Notes: generated by a model from the sequence alone, not told the origin. A DNA stretch of 64,000 bases from Rhizobium sp. AC27/96 (GCF_001692325.1 NZ_LXKN01000020.1:21164-85163), one strand, 5' to 3'; numbered from the stretch's first letter, positions 8,756 to 16,801 are shown. Translations and numbers: made by a program.

Positions 8756-8941
8756 TAAGCGATTGCCTTCCTCTCGCAAATCAAAGCCGGTGCCGAATGG
8801 ATCGATATCCAGTTTGGCACCGATATATATGATTTATTTTCTCTATTCTTCCAATTTTTCACGGATTTCATCCGCAATTCCCCATGAATCGCACGTTCAT
8901 AATGATATCGTACAGATATAAGCTGCGGTATCGATATAAAA

Positions 8942-8984
8942 ATCATACACAAATATTGACTGGTATGATGTTTTTTCATATTCA
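8942..8984 (+). promoter_or_regulatory. Candidate GntR operator and promoter upstream of araF
   Basis: The 341 bases between the mutarotase and araF are unusually AT-rich for this window. ATCATAC at 8942-8948 and GTATGAT at 8963-8969 form a perfect 7-bp inverted repeat. Related half-sites ATCGTAC and ATCGTAT lie nearby at about 8927 and 9040. A promoter-like TTGACT (8956-8961) and TATTCA (8979-8984), 17 bases apart, place one operator half in the spacer. The GntR gene downstream of araH is the likely ligand-responsive repressor. Confidence 0.4.
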
Positions 8985-9020
8985 AGGCTTCGGGTCCAGT
9001 GGACTGCAGGTACGGCTTAA

Positions 9021-9049
9021 TTGTTATACAAATAATTGAATCGTATTAC
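9021..9049 (+). promoter_or_regulatory. Second candidate operator and promoter for araFGH
   Basis: TTGTTATACAA at 9021-9031 is a perfect palindrome around a 3-base centre and resembles operators of FadR-type GntR repressors. Its left half also serves as a possible -35 (TTGTTA, 9021-9026), with TATTAC at 9044-9049 as a -10 after 17 bases. Repressor binding here would block RNA polymerase. Both roles are inferred. Confidence 0.4.
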
Positions 9050-9120
9050 AATATAACTTAGGGAAGTCGAGCGGTTCCCCAGGAGATGGATGGGGACGCG
9101 CAAACAAAGGGAGAGAGATC

Positions 9121-10104
9121 ATGCGCTTTTTCAAAGCGGCAATCCTTGCCGGCACCTTTGCCGTTCTGGCTGCCGGCTCCGCTTTTGCGGAGGACGTCAA
9201 GATCGGTTTCATCGTGAAGCAGCCCGAGGAGCCCTGGTTCCAGGACGAATGGAAATTCGCTGACCAGGCCGCCAAGGAAAAGGGCTTTACGCTCGTCAAG
9301 ATCGGCGCCGAAGATGGCGAAAAGGTCCAGTCGGCGATCGATAATCTCGGTGCGCAGGGCGCTCAAGGCTTCATCGTCTGCACGCCGGACGTCAAGCTTG
9401 GGCCGGGCATCGTCGCCAAGGCCGCAGCCAATCAGCTGAAGCTCATGACGGTGGACGACCGGTTGGTCGATGCCCAGGGCAAGCCGCTGGAAGACGTTCC
9501 GCATATGGGCATCTCCGCCACGAAGATCGGCGAAACCGTCGGGCAGGCAATCGTCGACGAAGTCAAGAAGCGCGGTTGGGACATGAAGAATGTCGGCGCG
9601 ATCCGCGTCTCCTATGACCAGCTGCCGACGGCCGTCGACCGCGTCGAGGGCGCGATCTCGGTATTGAAGGCCGCGGGCTTCCCGGCCGCCAACATCTATG
9701 ATGCACCGCAGGCAAAGACCGACACCGAGGCCGCGCTCAATGCCGCCACTACGGTTCTCAACAAACATGCCGACGTCAAATACTGGGTTGCTTTTGGCCT
9801 CAATGACGAAGCGGCTCTTGGCGCCGTGCGTGCCTCTGAATCCGTTGGCATTCCGGCGGCCAATGTGATCGCGGTCGGCATTGGTGGTGCCGATTCGGCA
9901 ATCAATGAGTTCAAGAAGCCTTCCGCAACCGGCTTCTTCGGCACGGTCATCATTTCACCGAAGCGTCACGGCTACGAAACGGCGCTGAACATGTATGACT
10001 GGATCGCCAACAGCAAAGAACCGCCGAAGCTGACGCTGACCTCCGGCTCGCTTGCCTTGCGCGGCGACTATGAGAAGGTTCGCAAGGATCTCGGCATCGA
10101 ATGA
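9121..10104 (+). CDS. araF: L-arabinose-type periplasmic sugar-binding protein
   Basis: This is the periplasmic receptor of a CUT2-type sugar ABC importer, 327 residues. A signal peptide ends near AFA at 23. The mature N-terminus, with VKQPEEPWFQ then EWKFAD, and the following CTPDVKLG, VDDRLVDAQGKP and KKRGWDMK match E. coli AraF closely from memory. That makes L-arabinose the best substrate guess, with D-galactose or D-xylose as alternatives. A strong ribosome site, GGGAGAGAG, precedes the ATG. A terminator-like hairpin follows the gene, which would keep the receptor in excess over the membrane components. Confidence 0.9.
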   Translation: MRFFKAAILAGTFAVLAAGSAFAEDVKIGFIVKQPEEPWFQDEWKFADQAAKEKGFTLVKIGAEDGEKVQSAIDNLGAQGAQGFIVCTPDVKLGPGIVAKAAANQLKLMTVDDRLVDAQGKPLEDVPHMGISATKIGETVGQAIVDEVKKRGWDMKNVGAIRVSYDQLPTAVDRVEGAISVLKAAGFPAANIYDAPQAKTDTEAALNAATTVLNKHADVKYWVAFGLNDEAALGAVRASESVGIPAANVIAVGIGGADSAINEFKKPSATGFFGTVIISPKRHGYETALNMYDWIANSKEPPKLTLTSGSLALRGDYEKVRKDLGIE

Positions 10105-10128
10105 TCATCTGCTCAAGATGAGTGTCGT

Positions 10129-10160
10129 CCCGGCGGCGCGTATGCCGCCGGGTATTTTTT
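10129..10160 (+). terminator. Hairpin with T-run between araF and araG (partial terminator)
   Basis: CCCGGCGGC and GCCGCCGGG form a perfect 9-bp stem with a 6-nt loop, followed by TATTTTTT. It is a textbook intrinsic terminator shape placed inside the operon. Read-through probably sets the ratio of binding protein to ATPase and permease and also protects the araF mRNA 3' end. Confidence 0.8.
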
Positions 10161-10173
10161 CGATGGAGCGAAG

Positions 10174-11679
10174 ATGGATTTCCTCGAATTCAAGAGCATC
10201 TCCAAGGGCTATCCTGGGGTCCAGGCGTTGTCCGACGTCTCCTTCGGCGTGAAGAAGGGCGCGGTACACGGATTGATGGGCGAAAACGGCGCCGGCAAAT
10301 CCACGCTGATCCGCGTGCTTTCCGGCGATCAGGCGGCGGATACGGGCAGCATCGTCATCGATGGCGTGGAGCAGAACTATAGTTCCGTCCGCGATGCTTT
10401 TCATGCCGGCGTCATCGTCATTCACCAGGAACTCCAGCTGGTGCCGGAGCTGACTGTTGCCGAGAACCTCTGGCTCGGACGTTTTCCCGGCAAGGCCGGC
10501 ATCATCGACGGCAAGACCCTGGTGGAGACGGTTCGCACCAGGCTCAAGGAAATCGGCATCGACGTCGATCCCGCGGCCAAGGTTTCCTCGCTTTCGATCG
10601 GCGCCCGCCAGATGGTGGAGATCGCCAAGGCCGTCATGGTCGATGCGCGGGTGATCGCGCTTGATGAACCCACCTCGTCGCTGTCTTCACGCGAAAGCGA
10701 AATCCTCTTTTCCCTGATCGACAGGCTGAGAGCCAAGGGCACCGTCATCATCTATGTTTCGCATCGCCTGGATGAGATCTTCCGGCTCTGCGACAGCCTG
10801 ACCGTCCTTCGCGACGGCAAGCTTGCGGCGCATCACCCTGACATTGCGAAGACGACGCGCGAGCAAATCATCGCGCAGATGGTCGGCCGCGAGATCAGCA
10901 ATATCTGGGGTTGGCGCGACCGGCCGTTGGGCGATGTCCGTCTCGATGTCAGGACGCTCTCCGGTTCCAAATTGCGCAACCCGATCAGCTTTTCCGTTCG
11001 CAAGGGTGAAATTCTCGGCTTCTTCGGTCTCATCGGCGCGGGACGAAGTGAAATGGCGCGGCTGCTTTACGGCGCAGACCATCGCCACCAGGGCACGGTG
11101 ACCATCGATGGCGTTGGGGTTTCGCCCAACAATCCGAAGGCTGCCATCAGCGCCGGCATGGTTCTCTGCCCGGAAGACCGCAAGTTTGACGGCATCATCC
11201 AGGGGCGGTCGATCGAAGAGAACATCGCGATCTCTTCAAGACGGCATTTCTCGCCCTTCGGCCTGTTGAACGCCAAAAAAGAGGCTTCGGTCGCGGAACA
11301 GTTCATCGCCAAGCTCAGGGTTCGCACACCCTCCCGCAAGCAGGACGTCGTCAACCTCTCGGGCGGCAACCAGCAAAAAGTCATCCTCGGCCGGTGGCTT
11401 TCGGAGCAGGGCGTGAAGGTGCTCGTCATCGACGAGCCGACGCGAGGCATCGATGTCGGCGCCAAGTCGGAGATCTATGAGATCCTCTACGAGCTGGCGG
11501 CCGGCGGAATGGCGATCGTCGTCATCTCCAGCGAGCTTCCCGAGGTCATGGGTATTTCCGATCGCATCATGGTCATGTGCCAGGGCCGCATCGCCGCCAA
11601 TGTCCCACGGGCCGATTTCGACGAGCGCAGCATTCTGACCGCGGCTTTGCCCGACAAGAATGCCGCCGGCACACTATAA
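10174..11679 (+). CDS. araG: Sugar ABC transporter ATPase, duplicated NBD (AraG type)
   Basis: This cytoplasmic ATPase of 501 residues has two nucleotide-binding domains, as in RbsA, MglA and AraG. The first has Walker A GENGAGKS near residues 35-42, the signature-like LSIGARQMVEIAK and Walker B VIALDEPTSSLS. The second has a degenerate P-loop, GLIGAGRSEM, with signature LSGGNQQKV and Walker B VLVIDEPTRGID. The weaker second P-loop is normal for this family. It follows the araF hairpin and is followed by the permease after 12 bases. It powers import of the sugar bound by AraF. Confidence 0.93.
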   Translation: MDFLEFKSISKGYPGVQALSDVSFGVKKGAVHGLMGENGAGKSTLIRVLSGDQAADTGSIVIDGVEQNYSSVRDAFHAGVIVIHQELQLVPELTVAENLWLGRFPGKAGIIDGKTLVETVRTRLKEIGIDVDPAAKVSSLSIGARQMVEIAKAVMVDARVIALDEPTSSLSSRESEILFSLIDRLRAKGTVIIYVSHRLDEIFRLCDSLTVLRDGKLAAHHPDIAKTTREQIIAQMVGREISNIWGWRDRPLGDVRLDVRTLSGSKLRNPISFSVRKGEILGFFGLIGAGRSEMARLLYGADHRHQGTVTIDGVGVSPNNPKAAISAGMVLCPEDRKFDGIIQGRSIEENIAISSRRHFSPFGLLNAKKEASVAEQFIAKLRVRTPSRKQDVVNLSGGNQQKVILGRWLSEQGVKVLVIDEPTRGIDVGAKSEIYEILYELAAGGMAIVVISSELPEVMGISDRIMVMCQGRIAANVPRADFDERSILTAALPDKNAAGTL

Positions 11680-11691
11680 TTCAGGAACGAT

Positions 11692-12648
11692 ATGATGAAC
11701 TCGGTGAAAAAAATTCTTCTCGGCGAACAGGGTCTGGTGGTGATCTTTGCGATCGCCTTCGTGATCGTCTCGCTCTTCGTTCCGAGCTTCCTGACGGAAC
11801 GCAACATGCTCGGCCTGCTGCAGTCGGTTGTCACGATCGGCATCGTCGCCTGCACGATGATGTTCTGCCTGGCCTCGCGCGATTTCGATCTGTCGGTCGG
11901 CTCGACCGTCGCCTTTTCCGGTATGGTCGCCGTCATGGTGTCGAATGCGACAGGCTCCATCCCTCTTGGCCTGCTGGCCGCGCTGATCTGCGGCGGCTTC
12001 GTCGGCGTCATCAATGGCGTGGTGATTGCCAAATTCCGCATCAACGCGTTGATCACCACGCTGGCGACGATGCAGATCGTTCGCGGGCTTGCGCTGATTG
12101 CCTCGGATGGCCGCGCCGTCGGCATCAACGACCCGGCCTTCTACCAGCTGGCGCTGTCGCGCTTCCTGACCGTGCCGACGCCGATCTGGATCATGGGGCT
12201 GCTGTTTATCGTCTTCGGCTTCGTGTTGAACCGCACCGTCTTCGGCAAGAATACACTGGCGATCGGCGGCAATCCCGAGGCTTCACGGCTTGCAGGCGTC
12301 AATGTCGTCAACATGCGCATCTGGATCTTTGCATTGCAGGGCCTTGTTTGCGCCATTGCCGGCATTCTGCTCGCCTCGCGCATCACCTCGGGTCAGCCAA
12401 ATGCGGCAACGGGGCTCGAACTCTCCGTCATCTCAGCCTGTGTGCTTGGCGGCGTATCTCTTGCCGGCGGCCGCGCGGCGATGACCGGTGTAATCGTCGG
12501 CGTCCTCATCATGGGCATCGCCGAAAACGTCATGAACCTGCTCAACATCCAGGCCTTCTACCAATATCTGGTGCGCGGCTGCATTCTGCTGATTGCCGTT
12601 CTGCTTGACAATCTGCGCTCGTCGGCGGCAGGGCATCGCGCCCGCTAG
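11692..12648 (+). CDS. araH: Sugar ABC transporter permease (AraH type)
   Basis: This inner-membrane permease of the BPD_transp_2 (RbsC/AraH) family has 318 residues and about eight to ten hydrophobic segments. The family motifs DLSVGS near residue 65 and GVINGVVIAKFRINALITTL near residue 105 are present, as is the GGVSLAGGRA segment near 255. Two ATGs at 11692 and 11695 are possible starts after AGGAA. It completes the araFGH importer. The GntR gene starts about 110 bases later on the same strand. Confidence 0.92.
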   Translation: MMNSVKKILLGEQGLVVIFAIAFVIVSLFVPSFLTERNMLGLLQSVVTIGIVACTMMFCLASRDFDLSVGSTVAFSGMVAVMVSNATGSIPLGLLAALICGGFVGVINGVVIAKFRINALITTLATMQIVRGLALIASDGRAVGINDPAFYQLALSRFLTVPTPIWIMGLLFIVFGFVLNRTVFGKNTLAIGGNPEASRLAGVNVVNMRIWIFALQGLVCAIAGILLASRITSGQPNAATGLELSVISACVLGGVSLAGGRAAMTGVIVGVLIMGIAENVMNLLNIQAFYQYLVRGCILLIAVLLDNLRSSAAGHRAR

Positions 12649-12758
12649 TCAGGATCAGATTCTCCGGGAGAAGCTTGGCGGACTTGCTGTTGCGCATTGA
12701 TGCCTGGGCGTGGCGTGCCTCATGATCGTCACCGGGTCAGCGGAAGGGAGTGCAAGTG

Positions 12759-13535
12759 ATGAGTACGCGTTTGGAGTCGTTGCGGACGACACAGGGCGGC
12801 GGCGCGCCCGAGCAGGGAAAGCGCAGCGTGCGCGAGGAACTGCTGAAGAAACTCATCGGGCAGATTGTCTCGGGCGCTCTGGCGGAGGGCTCGATCCTTC
12901 CCAATGAAGCCGAGCTTTCCGAGGTCTACGGCGTCAGCCGCACCAGCCTGCGCGAGGCCATGCAATATCTGTCGGCGCTGGGAATCGTCCGCTCTCGCAC
13001 GCGGGCCGGCACCACGGTGCTTCCGCGAGAGAACTGGAATTACCTGGATCCGCTGGTTCTCGATGCGACCCTGGCACTCAGTAATGATCGCAGCTTCTAC
13101 GATTCCCTGCTTGACGCTCGGCAAGTGCTCGAGCCCGCTGCCGCTGCACAGGCGGCCGCCAATGCCACCGCAAAGCAGCTCGCGCAGATCGCCGAGGCGT
13201 TCGAGGATATGGTCGCCGCCAATGCCCGCGACAACGAGGCATGGAGCCAGGCGGATCTGGAGTTTCACACCGCCATCATCAATGCCAGCGGCAATTGGGT
13301 TTTCCGTCAATTTGCCACCGCCATCCGCGCAGCCCTGCTTGCAAGTTTCCGTCTGACCAACCGGGCCAGCCAGTCGCATGAATATGCGATCGCCCGGCAT
13401 CAGGATGTTCTCGATGCCATCCGCATGCGCCGCCCCGACGCTGCTCGCTTCGCCATGGAGCAGTTGATCGGAACGGCCAGGATGGAGCTTAGCGACGCCC
13501 TGCGTGCTGCCAAGCCAAAGGAACTGTCGGACTAG
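12759..13535 (+). CDS. GntR-family (FadR subgroup) regulator
   Basis: This 258-residue regulator has an N-terminal winged helix: REELLKKLIGQIVSGALAEG, then LPNEAELSEVYGVSRTSLREAM. The C-terminal FCD ligand domain has the metal-binding pattern DLEFH near residue 166 and RHQDVLDAI near residue 210. The ATG at 12759 has GGAAGGGAG at 12742-12750, so I prefer it over the GTG at 12750. Its position directly after araFGH suggests local control of the transporter and of the divergent mutarotase/SDR genes through the palindromes at 8942-9031. The ligand could be arabinose or a lactone or acid derived from it. Confidence 0.9.
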   Translation: MSTRLESLRTTQGGGAPEQGKRSVREELLKKLIGQIVSGALAEGSILPNEAELSEVYGVSRTSLREAMQYLSALGIVRSRTRAGTTVLPRENWNYLDPLVLDATLALSNDRSFYDSLLDARQVLEPAAAAQAAANATAKQLAQIAEAFEDMVAANARDNEAWSQADLEFHTAIINASGNWVFRQFATAIRAALLASFRLTNRASQSHEYAIARHQDVLDAIRMRRPDAARFAMEQLIGTARMELSDALRAAKPKELSD

Positions 13536-13598
13536 GCCGCGATCGCCTGCAAGCAGCCAGAGGCCCGATTTGCGTCCGTGCATCTCAGGCAAAGCGAA

Positions 13599-13629
13599 TT
13601 TGACAAACTTTGCCAAAATCAGCTAGCTT
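13599..13629 (+). promoter_or_regulatory. parDE promoter with tandem palindromic operator
   Basis: TTTGACAAA (13599-13607) and TTTGCCAAA (13609-13617) are two 9-bp palindromes separated by one base. The first contains the -35 TTGACA at 13600-13605. TAGCTT at 13624-13629 is a possible -10 after 18 bases. Paired operator sites over a promoter fit autorepression by a ribbon-helix-helix antitoxin dimer, which is how ParD proteins act. Confidence 0.6.
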
Positions 13630-13650
13630 GGAGGCAATATGGAGGTTCGA

Positions 13651-13905
13651 ATGGCCACGATGAACGTATCCCTGCCGGATCCGATGAAGGATTGGGTCGA
13701 GGCGCAAGCCAGGACCGGGCGATATTCCAATGCCAGTGACTATGTGCGCGACCTTATTCGCCGGGACCAGGCGCGCAGTGACAAGATTGCCGCCATGCAA
13801 CGCTTCGTCGACGATGGTCTGAACAGCGGCGTTGGCAGCCGGTCGAAGGACGAGCTCTTTGCCGCGGCGGTTACGCGTGCGGAAACGACGCGCGACAGCA
13901 AATAA
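13651..13905 (+). CDS. parD: ParD-family antitoxin
   Basis: This is a small ribbon-helix-helix antitoxin of 84 residues that should neutralise the ParE toxin and repress its own promoter. The N-terminal strand MNVSLPD and helix DWVEAQARTGRYSNASDYVR are the DNA-binding module of this family. The acidic, flexible C-terminus would wrap the toxin. An ATG at 13639 is in frame, but transcription from the -10 at 13624 would begin too close to it. The ATG at 13651 with GGAGG at 13641-13645 fits better. The stop overlaps the ParE start by one base. Confidence 0.88.
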   Translation: MATMNVSLPDPMKDWVEAQARTGRYSNASDYVRDLIRRDQARSDKIAAMQRFVDDGLNSGVGSRSKDELFAAAVTRAETTRDSK

Positions 13906-14198
13906 TGGCCTTTATCCTTTCTGCCGCAGCGGAAGAGGACGTCATTGCGATCGCCGAGCAAGGTGTCCACATGTTTGGATTGGCTCAAGCCAGGCGTTAC
14001 CATGACGAGCTTTTCGCCGTGCTGGACCTGATTGCCGAAAGCCCGCGAATGGCACGCGAGCGAGAAGAAATTTCGCCGCCGGTCAGGATACATCCATTCA
14101 AAGCCCATCTCGTCGTCTACCGGATCGAAGAAAGCAGCGCCATTTTCGTGATCAGAATACGCCATGGACATGAAGACTGGATCGGCGATCCCGCCTAA
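13905..14198 (+). CDS. parE: ParE/RelE-superfamily toxin
   Basis: This 97-residue toxin belongs to the ParE group. It has LSAAAEEDVIAIAEQG at the N-terminus, QARRYHDELFAVLDLIAESP in the middle, and HPFKAHLVVYRIEE then IRIRHGHEDW at the C-terminus. ParE toxins characterised so far poison DNA gyrase in the cytoplasm. Target and activity here are inferred from the family. It is translationally coupled to the antitoxin and followed by a rhizobial-type repeat with a strong hairpin. The pair may stabilise this accessory region. Confidence 0.87.
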   Translation: MAFILSAAAEEDVIAIAEQGVHMFGLAQARRYHDELFAVLDLIAESPRMAREREEISPPVRIHPFKAHLVVYRIEESSAIFVIRIRHGHEDWIGDPA

Positions 14199-14299
14199 AG
14201 CATTTCCAGCAAAAGTGCGCAGCGGTTTTCCGTCCGGAAATGCGTAAAAACAAAGAGATAGAGCCCTTTCACGATTCGAAGAAAAGCGAAAGGGCTCTA
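14199..14299. repeat. Rhizobial-type intergenic repeat
   Basis: This roughly 100-base block begins AAAGCATTTCCAGCAAAAG and runs through GCGGTTTTCCGTCCGGAAAT, then TAAAAACAAAGAGATAGAG and a terminal hairpin. I recognise the wording as a frequent intergenic mosaic repeat of Rhizobiaceae genomes. It occupies the whole gap between parE and the convergent LysR gene. The copy number elsewhere cannot be judged from this window, where it is the only copy I saw. Confidence 0.65.
14259..14299. terminator. Bidirectional hairpin terminator of parDE and LysR
   Basis: TAGAGCCCTTTC (14259-14270) and GAAAGGGCTCTA (14288-14299) form a perfect 12-bp stem with a 17-nt loop. The right arm contains the TAG stop codon of the LysR gene on the minus strand. 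The stem is strong enough to end transcription from both sides. Confidence 0.65.
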
Positions 14300-15184
14300 G
14301 GAGCCGCTTTCGAGGCTCCGCATTTCGGCATCCATCCAGCTGCAGAATTGTCGGACGGCTCTCGATTCGGAGCGGCGCTGGTAGCGATATGTTCCGGTCT
14401 CGACCGGCTTATATCCGGGCAGGATGACAAGCGCGCCCGATTTCATTTCCCGGCCTGTGAGAATCGTCGGTGCCAGCACCGTCCCGAGACCGGCAACGCA
14501 AGCGTGCAGCGCCGCATCGTCCGTGTCGAAAGCATGGGCGAGGGAAAGGCTCGACAGCGGAATGTCAGATGCTTCGCACCAGAGCTTCCAGTCCCAATTT
14601 CCGACGGAGCATTGAAGTGCCGGTATGTCTGAAATGGCGATTTCCCGACGATTGGCGGCCTTTACCAGCAAGCTCGGAGAAATGACGGGACGGCGCAGGT
14701 CGCTTGCAAGAAAGTCCCAGCCCTCGGCTGCTTCCGCCGCCCGGAAATAGCGGATGCTGACATCGGAGTCGGGAACGACCGGGAAGCCCCGCGCGGAACT
14801 CGTCTCCACGCGAACGCGCACCTGCGGGCAGAGCGTGCGAAAACGATCAAGCGACGGGATGAGCCAGCGCAGCGCGAGCGATGTGGTCGCGTGGACGCTG
14901 ATCTCGTTTTCATCGCGGTAAAGGGCATCCGCCGAACGCTCGATGAGCCCGATCGCCGGCGCCACCTGCTGGTAGAACCGCAGTCCCAGGTCGGTGAGGG
15001 AGACGGTGTTGTTGCCCCGGTGGAAGAAGTTCACCCCGAGCTCATCCTCGAGCTTCCTGAGCTGGTGGCTGACCGCGCCGGATGTAACCCCAAGTTCGGC
15101 GCCCGCGGCCGTCAGGCTGCCGGTGCGGGCTACGATCGCGAATACCCTGATGGCATTAAGGGAGATGCGATGCTTTTCCAGCAT
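14297..15184 (-). CDS. LysR-family transcriptional regulator (GcvA-like)
   Basis: This 295-residue regulator has an N-terminal helix-turn-helix, LNAIRVFAIVARTGSLTAAG with SGAVSHQLRKLEDELG, and a LysR substrate-binding domain. It is divergent from the MFS transporter gene, with about 240 bases between them, and probably controls it. A 19-bp inverted repeat at 15204-15222, about 20 bases upstream of its ATG, is a candidate autoregulatory site. Its stop codon lies inside the repeat-borne hairpin at 14288-14299, so the last codons may derive from insertion of that repeat. Confidence 0.9.
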   Translation of the reverse strand: MLEKHRISLNAIRVFAIVARTGSLTAAGAELGVTSGAVSHQLRKLEDELGVNFFHRGNNTVSLTDLGLRFYQQVAPAIGLIERSADALYRDENEISVHATTSLALRWLIPSLDRFRTLCPQVRVRVETSSARGFPVVPDSDVSIRYFRAAEAAEGWDFLASDLRRPVISPSLLVKAANRREIAISDIPALQCSVGNWDWKLWCEASDIPLSSLSLAHAFDTDDAALHACVAGLGTVLAPTILTGREMKSGALVILPGYKPVETGTYRYQRRSESRAVRQFCSWMDAEMRSLESGS

Positions 15185-15203
15185 GAATTTTTCTCAAGCT
15201 CCC

Positions 15204-15222
15204 CTCAAATTCCTCGTTTGAG
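15204..15222. promoter_or_regulatory. Inverted repeat upstream of LysR gene (15184)
   Basis: CTCAAATTCCTCGTTTGAG is a 6-bp inverted repeat with a 7-base centre. Its size and symmetry are usual for LysR recognition sites, and it lies in the divergent LysR/MFS gap. Function is inferred. Confidence 0.4.
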
Positions 15223-15427
15223 TGCCGTCCGAAAATCAAGCACAAGCTGGCGCATAAAGCCGCTCAGAATAAGCGATATGCTCGAGAAGATCCACGCCAA
15301 TGCCAGAGCCATAGCATGAGCGGGGACCGAAGCAGCATTAATTTCTTTATTCTTGGCGATTGAGGAAGACGCCGCCTTTTCCTTGTTTTGGCGGAAACAA
15401 AAAACTACTCGTTTCCAAAGGTTCCTG

Positions 15428-16678
15428 ATGCCTTCCCTTCCACACCGCTATCGCGACTTGATCGTGTGTTCCGCACCGATTGCCCGGATGCCGTTCCGCT
15501 CGCCGACAGCCCGTGTCGTTGCGGCACTGTCACTCACCCAGCTCATCGGCTGGGGCGCGACCTTCTACCTGCCGGCGGTCACCGGCCCGGCAATGGCCGC
15601 AGAGTTGGCCATGGCGCTCCCCATGGTCATGGCAGGGCCGACGGTCATGCTTGTCGTCATGGCCATCGTGTCCTGGCCGCTGAGCACCATCTTCGAGCGC
15701 CACGGCGCACGCCCGGTCATGGCTTTCGGATCTCCTCTTGGCGCCGCCGGCTTGCTGATCATGGGCCTAGCCTATGGCCCGGTGTCCTATATCCTGTCGT
15801 GGACCATTCTCGGCCTGGCCGGCGCCTGCATGCTAACCACACCGGCGCAGATCGCGGTAACCGAGATCGCCGGTGAAAAAGCACGCCAGGCGCTCGGCGT
15901 GCTCATTCTGGCGGGTGGGCTGACCTCCACCATCGTCTGGCCACTGACCGGACTTTTGCAGGATCAATGGGGCTGGCGCACGACGACCCTGACCTATGCC
16001 GCAGCCATGCTGTTTGTCTGCATGCCGCTGCATTGGCTCACGCTTGCACGCCGGCCCCGGGAGCAATCGGCAGCTAAGGCGACAAGCGAGCCCGCCCCCA
16101 TCGACAGGCCGAGTTTCCTCCTACTGGCCATGAGCTTTGCCGGCAACGGCTTCATAACCTGGGGATTTGCCCTCACCATCATCATCCTGTTCGAGGCAGC
16201 GGGCCTCGATCACGCCAGTGCGTTGACGGCCGCAGCCTTCATTGGCATTGCGCGATGGGCCGGGCGCGGGGTCGATTTTCTCGGCGGCCGGCGCTGGTCC
16301 GGCTTCCTGACCGGCCTTGTCGCCTCTGCCCTGTTTCCGCTGAGCTTCGCCGTCCTTCTCCTGACCAGCAGCTTTGCCGGCGCCATGCTCTTCGCATTGC
16401 TCTACGGCATTGCCAGCGGCGTCACCGCGGTTACCCGCGCCACGCTGCCGTTGCAGATCTTCCCCAGTGATACCTATGCCCGCGCATCGGCACAGCTGGC
16501 GGTGCCGCTCAATCTCTCCTATGCCGCTGCCCCGCCTCTCTTTACCGCCATCATGACGTATTGGGGTCCCCACGCCGCCCTGTGGCTGGCCCTGGCCATA
16601 TCGATCGTCGCCTTCGGGACACTTCTCGGTCTTTCGTTGCTGCACAACCAAACGAAACAGGCATCGCAGGCGAATTGA
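15428..16678 (+). CDS. MFS transporter
   Basis: This is a major-facilitator membrane protein of about 416 residues with about twelve hydrophobic segments, the first beginning at RVVAALSLTQLIGWG. A basic-rich loop, FERHGARPVMAFG, resembles the loop 2-3 signature of the family. The start is uncertain. ATG at 15428 has AAAGG six bases upstream and is my choice, while ATG at 15488 and a far-upstream 15353 are possible. The substrate is unknown. The divergent LysR gene suggests inducible expression by a small organic molecule. Confidence 0.83.
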   Translation: MPSLPHRYRDLIVCSAPIARMPFRSPTARVVAALSLTQLIGWGATFYLPAVTGPAMAAELAMALPMVMAGPTVMLVVMAIVSWPLSTIFERHGARPVMAFGSPLGAAGLLIMGLAYGPVSYILSWTILGLAGACMLTTPAQIAVTEIAGEKARQALGVLILAGGLTSTIVWPLTGLLQDQWGWRTTTLTYAAAMLFVCMPLHWLTLARRPREQSAAKATSEPAPIDRPSFLLLAMSFAGNGFITWGFALTIIILFEAAGLDHASALTAAAFIGIARWAGRGVDFLGGRRWSGFLTGLVASALFPLSFAVLLLTSSFAGAMLFALLYGIASGVTAVTRATLPLQIFPSDTYARASAQLAVPLNLSYAAAPPLFTAIMTYWGPHAALWLALAISIVAFGTLLGLSLLHNQTKQASQAN

Positions 16679-16683
16679 ATTCA

Positions 16684-16705
16684 GAGGCGAATACATCTTC
16701 GCCTC
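16684..16705 (+). terminator. Hairpin after the MFS gene
   Basis: GAGGCGAA and TTCGCCTC form a perfect 8-bp stem with a 6-nt loop, six bases after the MFS stop. No long T-run follows, so efficiency is uncertain. Confidence 0.5.
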
Positions 16706-16758
16706 CGCCATCAAACCACTGCATCAAGGCGTCGCGGAATTTATCCAAAATCGATATG

Positions 16759-16801
16759 AATTCATTCCATTTATGTGGATTGTTATATGACCGAATGAAT
16801 T
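16759..16801. promoter_or_regulatory. Inverted repeat upstream of aldehyde dehydrogenase
   Basis: AATTCATTC (16759-16767) and GAATGAATT (16793-16801) are a perfect 9-bp inverted repeat with a 25-base AT-rich centre, 70-110 bases upstream of the dehydrogenase start. It could be a two-site operator or a leader hairpin. No regulator is directly adjacent. Confidence 0.35.
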
